64,000 bases of DNA from Ascarosepion bandense (GCA_037127315.1 JBBBDQ010000750.1:1082501-1146500); one strand, 5' to 3'; shown: positions 1 through 11,954, counted from the first letter of the stretch. Made by a program: numbers and translations. The notes: generated by a model not told the origin, from the letters alone.

Positions 1-500
1 CTTTCTCTTTTAGATTTTTCAAACATTCAAACAAAAATACGCGCTTTAAATTTTGCATTCTCTGTTTGCGCGCTCCTTAAGCCACTCAGTGCAAAAAGGG
101 AATGTCTGCTTTGAGTTTCCTGAAACCGGGAGACTCAATATGTATTTAAACATCACAGTTTCTACATTTTATTATATTATTCTATGCTAATGTCCTTAAG
201 GATTTACGCGCACGTGAATAAGCGTTCATATGACATGGTCTTTGTTCGAAATATGCGTCTGCATGTCCATGAATGTGTACTTCCAAAGATTTATGATTCA
301 GAATATGTGTGCATGAGTTGCGACAATTTAGTACCCGAAGTAACCGTAGCGTGTTGCTGGGGTAATGAGACAAGCAAATATTTCAAGAGACGCAGAGTAG
401 ACAAATAATACGCTGACGAGCAGTAGAGGAAGTTTTGTATGCTCATGATATACTTTTGACGAAAAATATGTGAACGGAATCTACAGCAGCGGATTATAAG
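1..500. other. No gene recognised
   Basis: AT-rich sequence with only short, overlapping reading frames on both strands. I see no splice-bounded exon, RNA gene or repeat that I can name. A LINE-A fragment begins at its right edge. Confidence 0.5.
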
Positions 501-506
501 CGTGAT

Positions 507-758
507 GTGGCTTCCTTCTGTCTCTTCTACAAGTATTTTCATGGCAACTGCTCTAACGAGCTTTTTTCCCCTGGTTCCCCGACCACATGTACTACTAGAT
601 TGGCATCTAGGTCCCACACTTTTACCGTCAAAATAATTAAATATAATTGTCTCTTCTACACTAAGAGTTTATTTTTTCGCACTTCTCGTTTGTGGACCTT
701 CGTACCGTTCCCTTTCTTTCCTGATAGAGGCAATCACCAAAAGTTTAAATGCAATTAA
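507..758 (+). pseudogene. LINE-A RT C-terminal fragment
   Basis: The 83-residue frame carries the C-terminal signature seen in all LINE-A copies of this window: FCLFYKYFHG near the start, a TRLASRSHTFTVK block, then FFRTSRLW and a final KFKCN. In longer copies this block follows the polymerase domain of a Jockey/CR1-like RT. The 3' UTR and the upstream RT are missing, so this is a short dead piece. Family is clear by comparison within the window; the clade name is less sure. Confidence 0.75.
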
Positions 759-1033
759 AATCTTTAAAAATGACTATTAGATTAGCCGAAAGCGCTTCGA
801 ATCGACACACATTTTTAAATTTTCTATACCTATTATATGCAAAAAATAAAACAGATTTTCTTAATTCTTTTACCATAAGAAATGGTCACTAGGATACAAG
901 ATTTACTGGCAGGGAAAGTGAATGGAAAGACTTTAGGGAAAAGAAGTGGGGAAGACGACAATAAAAGAACAGGTGACAGAAGTGACAAAAGATGGTCATT
1001 GGCGTTACATTACAATTTTGAAGATTGTAGTTG

Positions 1034-2175
1034 TCAGGGAAGCAAGAAATCAGAAGGGAGTTCCACAGTCTTCTTGTTTAAGTTGGTCAATGCTGCCATA
1101 ATTCTTGCTTGCTGTTCGTCTTTGGTGTTACAAGGAATTTTGTTGGTCTCTCGCTCATAAAGAGCGGCAATCTGAGGAGTTAGGTCGCCAAATGTAAGGG
1201 GTGGTGGGCTCTGACAGCCATGACTGAGTTCTTCTGCTTGTGTGGCATTGTGTAGAATCCTGTTGCCAGACATATTGTCTTCAAGCAGCCACCCTCTTAA
1301 CCCAGGGCAGCACTACCTCATCAAGGAACTTGATGTAGACCACCGTGTTGTTTGAGAGTATGGAAGAACATGAAATGAGGGATCATTTGGAAGACATCAC
1401 TTGTGATCACTCCAAACAACTTTGTATCACCATTAGACTAATCCATCTCTTTCCGAATCCTCTGCCCTGCCCTAAGATTGACACCCAAACACTCTGAAAT
1501 GTTCGTATTGGAGCTTCCAGCGTAAATGGCAGGCAGTATAGCATGCCGTTTTCAAATTTCTGGAGGAGTGAATTGTGTTATGGTGCTCTTTTTTTCTAAA
1601 AGACGGTGCACGACGAACTTAAGTCACTGGTGCCCCCGCCAAAAGAATTTATTCGTGCTACAAGACTATGAACAATGCCCCACCCATTTACAGTTAGAAC
1701 AACCAAACGCAGCCGACAATGCTACTCCATCAGTTTCTTTTCTCGCGCTTCCCGCCTGTGGAACTCTATTCCATATATTTGCTTTCCTGACGGCTACAAC
1801 TTCCAGGAATTTAAATGCAATGTCAATTCCCATCTCTTATCAACTTAACTCCAATCCTTTCTACATCACTCCGTATACCTTGTTCTTTTTCTTTCTCTCT
1901 ACCTTCACAACTGTCTTCACACCTGTTCTCATCTTTCTCTTGCCCTTTCTCTGACACCCTCTGTAATTGGTTCGAATTTCTCTTCACTCTCCTGTTGTCT
2001 AAATGTTTTCTCTTATGTAGCCCCCTGCGCATCAGTGGTGGTACCGACTTGCATGGGGTGAAACGATAATAAAAATGACTCTACTGCGCAGTCGACAAAA
2101 TCAAAGACAAACAACGCTTATGCGCAGAATTAAAATAGAAATTCGCGACAGTTCACTCATCGCATCCGGTAATTC
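1034..2175 (-). mobile_element. Tc1/mariner-type transposon remnant, split by a LINE
   Basis: Reading leftward, the minus strand at about 1160-1070 encodes the transposase C-terminal block YERETNKIPCNTKDE followed by AALTNLNKKTVE. The same block recurs at about 11150-11240 (minus) and, more decayed, at 38700-38850 (plus). A terminal motif equivalent to GGGTGCGATGNRTAAATTGTC lies near 2150-2175 in inverted sense. LINE-A sequence occupies 1611-2075 and divides the remnant. The first catalytic residues are not visible, so it is inactive. Confidence 0.6.
1611..2075 (+). mobile_element. LINE-A 3' end inserted in the Tc1/mariner remnant
   Basis: Starts inside the RT C-terminus (CGACGAACTTAAGTCACTGG) and runs through the 3' UTR to GGGGTGAAACGATAATAAAA. 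The paralogous sequence near 11690-11720 lacks this block, which fixes the insertion limits to within a few bases. It is 5'-truncated, as expected for target-primed reverse transcription. No clean TSD is visible. Confidence 0.8.
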
Positions 2176-2179
2176 GATT

Positions 2180-3184
2180 ATGTAAACATAAATAATTGTC
2201 CGAAAACAATTTTTCGAAAACAATTTTCCAAAAACAATTATTCGAAAAACTTTTATTCGAATTGAAAATTGAATGAAAATTAATCAGAAATTGCATTATA
2301 CTAAATCATAATTATTCTTTCTGGAATTGAGATGTTTGAAAAAAAATCTGGTGCGCAGATTTATATTTTGGTAAGATCCGATAGCGGCATTCTCGGGAAA
2401 TCTTCCGTCTAAGTAAGTTACTTTCTCTTTTTAATAAGTGTGGCATTCTTTAGATCAAAGTTGTGGTTGGATTTTTTTTATGTATTACTCATGCATTTGA
2501 CAACTTGTTGTCTATTAGGTTCCTTTTGCGTTCATTTCTGCAAGTTTTCTCCTATATATGGTAAGTAACAGTTGTGATAGTTTATTTTATAGATGCCTGT
2601 TTCAGAATTATTATTGTTATGGATATTTTCTTTAAATATATATATATGATAAAAACAATTGCTACAATATCCAGGCAATTAAGGGGGAAGAATTTCGGAG
2701 AGTTTGTCTCAAGGAACCAGTAGAAACCCAGATCATTGTGGATAGGAAGAATTTTATTATAAGGGCAAGGGAGGTAGAGATTTGAAATGACTTGAAAATC
2801 CAGACGCTTTCGCTGTCAGTGATGAAACAATTGAATGTTTACATATGTATCTTAGCATGTCTACAAAGGTATTGCGTGTATTCGTGACACGGTTGCACGA
2901 TTTTTTCTAAGTTATTTATCACTTACTGTAGTGAAAAAGTGTCAAAGACAGGAAAGTTTTAAAGAATAAAAACACACGTCAAACCTATCTAATCGACTTA
3001 CTTATTTTTTCTTCTATCATTAATCCACATTATCTCATTAATTTTGTTTAGATAAACTATATAGACAACCACGGATTATGCAGAGATGACGGATTAATGA
3101 TAGCGCAGGACAGCAGATGAGAAAATGACAAAATAAGAAAAATCTTTTCAAACTGTTCAAAACCTTCGATTTTGAGATAAAAGT
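2180..3184. other. Long gap, mostly unrecognised
   Basis: 2180-2320 is AT-rich, with repeated CGAAAACAATT motifs, and is paralogous to 11800-11930. Around 3014-3103, a 13-base inverted repeat (CTATCATTAATCC and its complement) suggests a small MITE or pogo-like fragment. Nothing coding is recognised. Confidence 0.45.
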
Positions 3185-3945
3185 AGAAAGAAATCAAAAA
3201 AAAGTTGTCAAATATTTAGATGTATATTTTGATTTACAAACTGGCTGTGTCTCGCCATATATGAAAAAAAAGTTACAATTTTGAAGTAGGTAAACACTAG
3301 ATCTAACCATCCTACTAGAATAATCAAACACATTTCTAAGGGAATAGAACACACACTATCAGAAATTCTTCTTACAAAACAATCTTCGAGTAAAAAAAAA
3401 AGATTATGAAAGAGCCTTAAAAGAAAGGGGCCATAAAGGCAAGTTAGAATACAAGCCTTAGTTAAACAAATTAAGAATAATGCTAGAAATCGAAACATTA
3501 TTTGATTCAACCCACCGTTTAACTTAGAAGTAAAATCCCAAATATGGCAAATATTTGTTGAATTAATTAATAAACACTTCCCAAAAAACTCGGATTTGAA
3601 TAAAATGTTCAATAAAACTTTCAATTAAATTAAATTATAGCTGGACTAATAATTTAGAAAACTACATAAAAACGTCATAAACTTAAAAAATAACGTGCAA
3701 CATAATATCGGTAATGTAGCTGTAGAGACAAAAACAAATTCCCGCTGGACGGACTTTGAGAAGCAGAATAAATTATAGACAAAGCAGGAGTGCATGATGC
3801 AGACAGACAAAGAAAACATATTTGGGATCTATAAAAGGGATTTTTAAAAACAGACAGAATTACAAATCTATATTCAAGCTGGAAAACATTAAAAATTGTA
3901 CCAAAGTAGCTAACCACGTGTGGAAATTAAAACAAAAAAGTGAAG
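3185..3945 (+). pseudogene. Penelope-like element (PLE) remnant: RT C-terminus plus GIY-YIG part
   Basis: Conceptual translation of the plus strand, with frameshifts, gives an order typical of Penelope-like retroelements. First comes a KYLDVYFDLQTGCVSPYMKK stretch from the end of the RT. Next are a charged linker (KKDYERALKERGHKGKLEYK), a FNPPF-like block and a lysine-rich segment. The last part resembles a GIY-YIG endonuclease: KTYLGSIKGIFKNR then NCTKVANHVWKLKQK. PLE proteins use GIY-YIG to nick DNA during retrotransposition. Stops and frame changes show it is dead, and a LINE-A copy starts right after it. The polymerase core is absent. Confidence 0.65.
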
Positions 3946-3946
3946 G

Positions 3947-4815
3947 GAATCTCTCTCGCCACCCATAAGCATGGACCAAGCAAGTCTCCCTGAAAGCAAT
4001 ACACTGCGCCTCCTCGGCCTTACCCTACCTTCCGACCTCAAGTGGAATCACTACATTGAATCAATAGCTTAATCCACTGGTAGGAAGGTTAGGTCACTGT
4101 GTCGAGCCAGGAAATTTTTTCGAGCGAATCCATTTTGCACATATACAAATCTACCATCCGACCGTGCATGGAATGTTATTGTCATATTTGGCCAGACACC
4201 CCTGCTGTTCGTCTCAGTGTTCTCGACAAGCTCCAAAGAAGAATCTGCAATTTGATTGGTCCCAACCTGGCAGCTCGACTCTAGCCACTTTCTCATCGGT
4301 GGGACGTGGCTTCCCTGTGTCTCTTCTATAAATATTTTCATGGCTTCTGCTCTGACGAACTTAGGTCACTGATGTCCCCTCCACAAGAATTTACTCGAGC
4401 AACCAGACTGGCAACAAGGTCTCGCCCTTTTACAGTTAGATCAACCAAATGCAGCCGACAATTATACTCCATCAGCTTCTTTTCTCGCACTTCCCGCCTG
4501 TGGAACTCCCTTCCTTATACTTCCTTTCCTGAGGGCTACAACCTGCAAGAATTTAAATGCATAGTCAATTCCCATCTCTTATCCACTTAACTCCAGCTCT
4601 TTCTACATCAACCCGTGTACTTGTTCTGTTCTTTTCTCTCTACATTCGCAACTGTCTTCGCTCCTGTGTTCATGTCCTTCTATTGCCCTTTCTATTTCAT
4701 CCCCTGTAGCGGGTTCGCCTTTGTCTTCACTCTCCTTCTGCCTAAAACTTTAACTCTCTTATGTAGCCCCCTCCACATCAGTGCCGGTACCGCTTTGCTT
4801 ATGGTGAAACGATTA
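3947..4815 (+). pseudogene. LINE-A copy: RT C-terminal third plus full 3' UTR
   Basis: One of the two longest LINE-A copies. It starts at ESNTLRLLGLTLPSDLKWN, the region after the RT palm, and continues through FSSESILHIYKSTIRPCMEC, SVLDKLQRRICNLIGPN and SLCLFYKYFHG to SFFSRTSRLWNSLPY and EFKCIVNSHLLST. A stop near 4072, a frame change near 4115 and a stop near 4282 disable it. The 3' UTR carries the family's ATGTAGCCCCCTCCACATCA motif and ends in an A-rich tail. It follows the PLE remnant directly and probably truncated it. Confidence 0.85.
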
Positions 4816-4825
4816 AAAAAAAAAG

Positions 4826-5560
4826 GAAAGACTCGCGGAGCCCATCTGGAGCATATTTTGGACAGAGTGACCAATTTAACTAAAACTTTGAGGAATGATC
4901 GTATAAAGACCGAAGTGTAAATCTCCCAAGTTTCTTGAAAATAACTGCACCTTTCTAGGATTTTTTTTACAATATTTATACGTTCTGTTTTTTGTTGTTT
5001 TTGTTTTTTGTTGGAGGATTCACCCTGTATGTTAGTCGCTGTTTTCTTTTCTTGCATTCAAGTGAATGTTAAATGTTCCAAGCTTCTGTTCTCGTTTTTG
5101 TCGCAAACATTACAGCTTATTTTTCTGATTGTTAAAAACCAGTTTCTTTGTAATTCGTATTCTCTTTAAAACTTCCCCATTTTTACATGCTCTATGACAT
5201 CCGTCTGTAAAACATTCGCTTGCATTATATTCTCAGATCTATAAGAACCTTGGTTTTAGGTCGCAGTTAACATTGTCCTGTTTCTGAATATTTCATTCCG
5301 TTTCTTAGAAGACAATCCTTCAGTCGTTCGGATTTCTATATAACACTTTTCGTCGTTTATTACAGGTGCTAAAAATGGTTGTATCTGGTGCGAATTTCCA
5401 GTGTCATTTCCAGCCACACCGTCTTGATGAGTAAAATTAGCAGAATAGAAACTATCATTTTGAATAAGTAAGATCTTATCTATTCATTAAAATTCCAGTT
5501 CACATCACCGACGTGATGAATTCTCGTTTCTTCTCGCGCGTTCACACACGTATATATACG
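4826..5560. other. Unrecognised sequence
   Basis: Mixed-composition DNA after the LINE-A poly(A). Short reading frames run both ways without a known domain. Ends at the SINE-A cluster. Confidence 0.4.
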
Positions 5561-5565
5561 CATAT

Positions 5566-6145
5566 ATCAGTCAGTAAAGTGCCATACGTAGTACACGCTT
5601 GGGTAATCATGATTCAAAAGGCAGAAGATTTACCCGCAGTACGTTGCCATTTCTTTCTGTTCTAGACTGGTTGACCACCCACTGTGTCCTGCTATTCAAT
5701 CATTTAGATCCAGATCAGTGTCGTGATACATCCTTAAGCGATAATGTCTCTTTCGATCCATTACTGACCAGGCAGAATTTTTTCCCGCAGTTCTTTCTCA
5801 GGTAGACTGGTTGTCAACCAAGGCTATGGTATCTAATCTGCCCTGTTATTCAATTTTTTTTATCAAAATCAGTCAGTTAAGTGCCATACACGCTTGGGTG
5901 ATCATGTCTTTTTCGACTGACAAAGTTGAAGATTTTCTTGCGGTATGTTGCCGTTTTTTCTGTGATAGACGTGTTGCCAACCAATAGAACCCAATTAGTC
6001 CAGCTATTCAATCCATAGCTGGAGGGAAAAGAGACGAATTCATACCTTTACCAAATATATTTGCGCCTAAGTGAATGCAATGAATTTAGTTGGAATTCGA
6101 ACTCGTCTCTCCGGTTTCTCATTCCATTGCACCATAACGCACATA
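5566..6145 (-). mobile_element. Three SINE-A units in tandem
   Basis: Three successive copies of the SINE-A 3' region begin near 5566, 5690 and 5868. Each has the run: AAGTGCCATACG-type start, CGCTTGGG, CAGAAGATT, CGCAGT..TTGCC, GACTGGTTG. Only the last copy continues into the tRNA-like head near 6145 (complement of TATGGTGCAATGG-like). SINE-A is transcribed from that head, so the array is on the minus strand. Confidence 0.75.
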
Positions 6146-6354
6146 TACTTACATAAATACTTTTATAATTAATTTCTCAAGCGTGGATGCAATTGGAGTA
6201 TAACGTGAGGAGAATGGAACGAGTATTTCGAATCTAAATTCGAGTCGAGTTCGTAGCGTTTGCTTTTAGACAAATAAACTTGGAAATATATGAATCTCTC
6301 TCCGCTCCTTGACAACCAGGTAGGCGTTAAAAGCAAATTTTATATTCTTTAGAT

Positions 6355-6480
6355 AAGGAATATAAAATTCATAAACATTCTTGAAAATGGCTATAGAAGT
6401 GGCTGAAAGCGCCTGGGACGATAAAATTTATGGACATTCTTCATATTTCTTACTTCCAACCAATATGTGAGAAAGACATC
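6355..6480. repeat. Short dispersed repeat, also near 8250-8340
   Basis: The block ATAAAATTCATAAA..TTCTTGAAAATGGCTATAGAA followed by GCGCCTGGGACGATAAAA recurs near 8255-8340 with few changes. Family unknown. Confidence 0.6.
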
Positions 6481-6482
6481 TC

Positions 6483-6800
6483 TAAATTCAAAATAGGCTA
6501 GCCGTAGGACTTCTTCTTTTATGTGCCATGTCTCTTCAGGATCTAGGTGATCATGGCCCTCACATCTTCCTGTCCCTTATAGCTCTTAATGCGTATTGTT
6601 TTGTTATTTCTCCCAAACCCTTTGCTTAAAACCATCAAATATGTCACGTTCTGCTTTCCCCTGTCCTGATTTCTCTCAAACTGTTCTGAGAGTATCAGAT
6701 TTTCCAAGCCCTCTTTCCTCAGAAACTTCAATTGTCTTTTCCTGAGGTTTTTCATTTCCATTCTCTCGAAAAACCTTGTCGTTACCCAGAACATGTTTTT
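6483..6800 (-). pseudogene. LINE-B (RTE-like) RT C-terminal fragment
   Basis: The minus-strand frame contains FFERMEMKNLRKRQLKFL, RKEGLENLILSEQ and DRGKQNVTYLMVLSKG. These blocks follow the RT domain in RTE-like endonuclease/reverse-transcriptase proteins and recur in all LINE-B copies of this window. The copy is truncated upstream. Confidence 0.75.
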
Positions 6801-7342
6801 TGTTCTACGGTTGTAGATTTGAACGTTAACTGATTTAAAAAGACATACACAGAAGCCACACAAGAAAGCGACTTACATAATCATACTTGCTGCAAATGAT
6901 CTTTCGTGAAAGGTGGCTATCACCTGCTTTATATTATTCTCATGTCTGCATTTGATCGCTATTAACTTCAGTAGGTCGACTCCACCGTGGAGTACAGCTC
7001 TACGAAATTTATCCAGAATGATACTTCGGAAAAAATGCCACAAGTTTGGCCATTTATTGTATTATCTCCAACAATGGCACAAATCTTCGTTTTTGAGTTT
7101 GGGATTGTGTATGTATTTGTGTGTGTGCTTAGTACATTTTCTAAAAACAAGAAAATAGATATAATGCTTAAATTTTTGTACATTCCTTGTATCTTTCATG
7201 TTGGGGTTAATAAAAACAACTACTGCCCGCTTTTATGACAGCTGACAGAATACAATCGAAAGCCATGCTTTAGAATGTAGTTAAAAATAAACAATTATAA
7301 TGGCATCTCACGAGAAAACATAATAGACTTTTGGCCAATCCG

Positions 7343-7343
<1 letters not shown>

Positions 7344-7391
<48 letters not shown>

Positions 7392-7432
7392 TAATAAAAC
7401 GTTGTTAGATAGGTCGGAATAGACTGGGATTA

Positions 7433-7484
<52 letters not shown>

Positions 7485-7505
7485 AATGAAACGTTGTTAG
7501 ACGGA

Positions 7506-7553
<48 letters not shown>

Positions 7554-7667
7554 GAACAGACTGAGATAGATGTGTGCGATAGACATATATGAAAATATAT
7601 TGGTATAGATATGGAGACAAAGATAGATAGATAGATATGATGAAACGTTCTTAGATCTGAATTGACT

Positions 7668-7727
<60 letters not shown>
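7344..7727. repeat. (GATA)n cluster with repeated spacer
   Basis: Four main (GATA)n blocks (about 7344-7392, 7436-7483, 7505-7552, 7670-7727). They are separated by related spacers containing GAAACGTTGTTAGA and GGAATAGA, so the array has a longer repeat unit than GATA itself. Confidence 0.9.
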
Positions 7728-8088
7728 CTGAAAAAGAGAGAGTGGGAAAGAGAGAAAATGAGAGGGAGATTTTTGTGACTTTTATTTCAGTGTTCAGCTA
7801 CCAAGTATCACGTGAAAAAAAAAAAAAAGATATTTGAAGACGATGAAACCAACTCAGCACAAACAACAAAACAAACCTTAAGTCGAAAGTGCTTAAAAAT
7901 TGAGCGATATATATATGAAAAAAAAATGAATGATCCGAAATATCGGAAAAAACATATTTTAATCCTTAACAAAGAACTTTTATTGTTTTATAAGTAAACG
8001 TATCTCTCTCCGTCTGTGTATGTATATATATATATATATATATTATAAGGAAGTACAATGCTGTTATTAACCATCGTAACAACAAAAT

Positions 8089-8090
<2 letters not shown>

Positions 8091-8135
<45 letters not shown>
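8091..8135. repeat. (AT)n microsatellite
   Basis: Uninterrupted TA alternation. A shorter AT run sits at about 8020-8042. Confidence 0.95.
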
Positions 8136-8136
<1 letters not shown>

Positions 8137-8220
8137 TTGACCAGCGATATCTCTTCAAAAAATCTTTTATTGAATACTATAGACAAGAAAGATTAATTTA
8201 TTGTTTATTAATGTTTTCCA

Positions 8221-8375
8221 GTATCCTAACATTTTTTTCCTTTTTTTAGGGATAAGGAAAATAAAATTCATAAAAATTCTTGAAAATGGCTATAGAAAGC
8301 GCTTGGGACGATAAAACTTATGGACATTTTTCATATTTCCTACTTCGAAGAAAAAGGAAAAATGTTAGGATGCTT
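8221..8375. repeat. Small inverted-repeat element
   Basis: GTATCCTAACATTTTTTTCC near 8221 is mirrored by GGAAAAATGTTAGGATGC near 8355-8372, bounding about 150 bp that also contains the 6355-type repeat. Looks like a MITE-sized foldback; the superfamily is unknown. Confidence 0.5.
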
Positions 8376-8860
8376 GAAAAACTTAATAACAAAAAGTCAA
8401 TTGAGTCTTATTCTTCGGTTATATATATATATATATATAAAATGAACAGTTTTTTCACGCTTTAACACATGCATGACCATCACATTACAACATTTTTTTT
8501 TAAATTCATTTGGGATAATTTTCGCGTTCACGCGAAGCAATTAGTCAACCGTTATAATTGAAACAAGAGGAAAATTTAAAGTAATTTTTAGCAACACAGT
8601 TTTGCGGTTATTTTTGTTACCACAACTCACAGCCCTGAATATGATATCGGAAGGAGATTGAAAGTACTTGGGAACATCGAGTAATGAATAAAAATATTAT
8701 CTGTCAAAGAATATCATCTGCTCATTTCTTATATCTTTCAATTATAATACACGAAAGATTATCCGTGAGTATGAACTGATTTTATTAAAAATAAGCAGAT
8801 AATGTTTGCAATTTATTTAATCTGACATGTCTGAAAGAAAATTTGCTACCTAAATACACA

Positions 8861-8898
<38 letters not shown>

Positions 8899-8910
8899 CA
8901 ATTATTATTA

Positions 8911-9206
8911 TGATATACGTGATACATACTTTGGGCGATCATGTCTTGAAACAGACATGACTGACTGGACAGAAGATTATCCCGCAGTAGGTTGCAATTG
9001 CTTTCTGCGGTAGACTGGTTGCCAGCCAAGGCTATAGAACCCAATCTTTCCTGTTGTTTAACCCATAACTGGAGGGAAGAGACGGATTAATACATTTTCC
9101 AAGGGTATCTGTGCGTAAGTGAATGCAATGACTTCAACTAGAATTCGAACTCGGCTCTCCGATTTGCCGTTCCGAGTCGATATACATTGTACCACAACGG
9201 ACATCC
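8911..9206 (-). mobile_element. SINE-A
   Basis: Near full-length minus-strand copy. The 3' region is at 8911 (ACGTGATACATACTTTGGGC) and the tRNA-like head ends near 9206 (complement of TGGTACAATG). The B-box-like GAGTTCGAATTC (complement) lies near 9140. Confidence 0.85.
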
Positions 9207-9367
9207 GCAATAATAATTTTATACTGCCATAATAATAATTACCATGTATTTATGCTCTACTTTATTTTTTTTATTTCTAAATATATATATTATTATCAGG
9301 AAGTGAAAGAACAGATAGATAACAAGCCCATTGTTCATGTATTTACTTTTATAAAGCATGCTCAATA

Positions 9368-9369
9368 AC

Positions 9370-9416
<47 letters not shown>
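9368..9416. repeat. (AT)n microsatellite at a Helitron 5' end
   Basis: TA-rich run immediately before the Helitron-like 5' sequence AAACTTATTTATAAATGG. Confidence 0.85.
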
Positions 9417-9420
<4 letters not shown>

Positions 9421-10013
9421 TATTTATAAATGGAACTTTGTCTCTGTGTGTGGTTGTCTGTGTGTGTGTGTGTGTCCGTTACCTATAGACTCCAAAACGG
9501 CTGAACCGATTTTCTTGGAAATTTACACAGTTGTACTATAAGTGTCTGTGAGTGTTCTTAGCTAGGTCTCGTGTCGAGGTACCCCAAATAAATATCGAAA
9601 ATCGAAAATCGAAAAAATAGGGTTATAGAAGGAGTGGTCCGATTTTAATCAAATTTGATACACTCATAGGCAAAGATATAAGAAACGATATTCAGAAGTT
9701 TCAAGGTTGCAGTTCTTACAATAGTGCAAAAAATCGATAATATATATATAAAAGACAAGATGTTTGTGTGTGTGTGTCTGTTTATCTGTCTGTCTTTATT
9801 TTTTTCAGTCATTTTATTTTAGTTTTTGCTTTGGGTTTGGCTTTAAGTAGGTATAATTGTACTTCTTAGTCTCAGCCATGATACCATTTACTCAGAAGAC
9901 TTATTTAGCCATCAAAATTCAGTTTACGACGTAAAAGACTTATTTGATATCGTTACTAGGAAATGAAAATTTGATTTATATCCATTTATTTTTCTTTCAG
10001 TCTACGTTTTTGC

Positions 10014-10059
<46 letters not shown>

Positions 10060-10187
10060 TGCGATTGGTAAATTGTCGCAATTATTTTATTATTTCAAAT
10101 ATTCTTTAGGCTGAGTCTGAGCTCCAGGACCATGGATTAGTTTTAAAGCTTTCATTACACCCGAGCAACGCCTGGCTATACAGCTAG
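9413..10187 (+). mobile_element. Helitron-like non-autonomous element
   Basis: Starts with AAACTTATTTATAAATGGAA, followed by a GT-rich run, GTCCGTTACCTATAGACTCC and repeated ATCGAAAATCGA motifs. It ends with CCGAGCAACGCCTGGCTATA and a terminal CTAG followed by T. A CTRR 3' end after a short GC-rich hairpin, with no terminal inverted repeats, is the Helitron pattern. Relatives: 28494-29356, 35901-36440, 44495-44708 and 60694-61408. An AT array and a Tc1/mariner terminal motif (10018-10090) interrupt it. No Rep/helicase gene. Confidence 0.7.
10018..10090. repeat. (AT)n plus Tc1/mariner terminal motif inside the Helitron
   Basis: About 38 bp of TA alternation is followed by TTAGATGCGATTGGTAAATTGTCGC, close to the terminal sequence near 10961. 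Probably a small Tc1/mariner-derived insertion at a TA target. Confidence 0.5.
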
Positions 10188-10779
10188 TATATATATATAT
10201 ATATATAAGCTTGCTCATATTTTTTAATGTATGCGTGCGCATTTGTGCATGTGTGGCCATTATCTTTTTTTAAATCAAAATCATTTTTTTTTTTGTCTCC
10301 GAACACGTTCGATAGTGTTCTTCTTAGCGGAACAACTAATTTTCCCAAGTCATGAAATATGCTAGAAAAAATATAAATTGATATAAGATGACGCATAAGC
10401 GTTCTTCTCGCAAAGATATTAATAACTTATCGCTGGTTCGCCATCATCTATACTGAAGTCATTCTTACGTTTCCTCATTCTTACGTTCGTTCGCTGAAAA
10501 GTTTCCTCTTTCTGTCGTTTTGATACCTTGCAAAACATGGCGGAAAAGTAAATCATGGTAATACAGGCGAGAACCTGAGCACATTAGATAATGACTTTAC
10601 AATCAGCAAAGCCAAATCGAAGGTGCTAAAAGAAAAAAATAAACGAAGCAAAAAGGTTCATATCTAGATTAGAGTCTCCCGATTAGTGACGAAATGAAAG
10701 AGGGAGAAAGAGAGTGAGAGACAGTCAGGCATTCTTATTGGTTGAAAGAATTAAACCGGTCCTTTCTCTCCGTGGGCGC

Positions 10780-10915
10780 CATTGCATGTGCGTGAATATG
10801 CCGGCGGGCGGAACAGAAACGGTCGCCATGTTGAGGTAGGTTTGTCTCCACCTGCCACACATTCTCAATAGGAAGAGGACGAGAATGATAACGACAAGGG
10901 AGAAAAAGCAATACA

Positions 10916-10962
<47 letters not shown>

Positions 10963-11815
10963 GGTGCGATGAATAAATTGTCGTCAAAATGACGCAAACA
11001 TGGAAATAACACTGACATCTCATTTTAACAGATATAGATGTATTTGCAAAAGTTATACAAGCATATTTTTTAAATACTAAAGAGTAAATGTATTCAATAA
11101 AATTGCCATTTGTTCCAACCACCGCCTCCAGACTACATCATAATCTCCTGCAACTATTCTGGACAGTCTCCTTGTTTAAATTGGTGAATGCTGCCATAAC
11201 ACTTGCCTTCAGTTTATCTTTGTGTTACAAGCAGTTTGTTGGTCTCTCGCTCAAAAAGGCTGGCAGTCTAGAGAGTGAGGTAACCAGATGTAAGGGGTGA
11301 TGTAGTCTGTAAGCCATGACATGGTGCACCTGCTTGTGTGGCATGACACAGAGTCCTGTTGCTAGACATAGGGTTATCCACCTGCCACCCTCTTGAGCCA
11401 GGGCAGCACTACCACCTCAGGAAATTTGATGCAGGCCTCCATGTTGAGTCCGAGGCCCTCACCAACAAATTCAGAAGTTCTTTTCTCATAAGAACTATCA
11501 GAGTGAGTTTACCGAGTGGCTGTAACTGCGTAATCACCATTAGAGGATTTAATTCTTTCCAAATCCTTTGTATTGTCCTCAGATTGACTCACAAACTTTG
11601 AAATGTTCGAGTTAGAACTTTCGGCGCGAATCTCAAGGAGTGCATCATGCCGTTTCCAAAATGCGGAATTTCCTCTTTTTTTCAAAGACGGTTCCCAGTT
11701 TACCATACCATACGTGCAGCTGTCAAAATAAAGAAACAAACAACGTACATGCGGAAAATTAAAATATAAAATGATGACTATTTACCAATCGCATCCTGTA
11801 AATCGATTGTGCGAA
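10780..11815 (-). mobile_element. Tc1/mariner-type remnant with conserved flank
   Basis: A terminal motif GGGGTGCGATGAATAAATTG sits at about 10961, next to an AT array. A second terminal motif is near 11770-11800 (complement of GGATGCGATTGGTAAATAG). Between them the minus strand near 11150-11240 holds the transposase C-terminal remnant seen at 1070-1160. The sequence 10780-10910 (CGGTCGCCATGTTGAGG...) recurs beside the related terminus near 39000-39110, so it belongs to the repeat or its ancestral locus. Confidence 0.55.
10917..10960. repeat. (AT)n microsatellite at a transposon terminus
   Basis: TA alternation exactly between the conserved flank and the Tc1/mariner terminal motif. The paralogous junction near 38998-39008 has only CATATAT. 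Confidence 0.9.
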
Positions 11816-11954
11816 CACTGCTTGAAAACAGTTTTTCAAGTACAATTATTCGAAAAAAAACATCATTCGAATTATAAATTTAAATAAAAATTAATGGAAA
11901 AAGGCATTATGGTAAATCATAATTATTCGAAATGCAATTTTCTGTATATAATAC

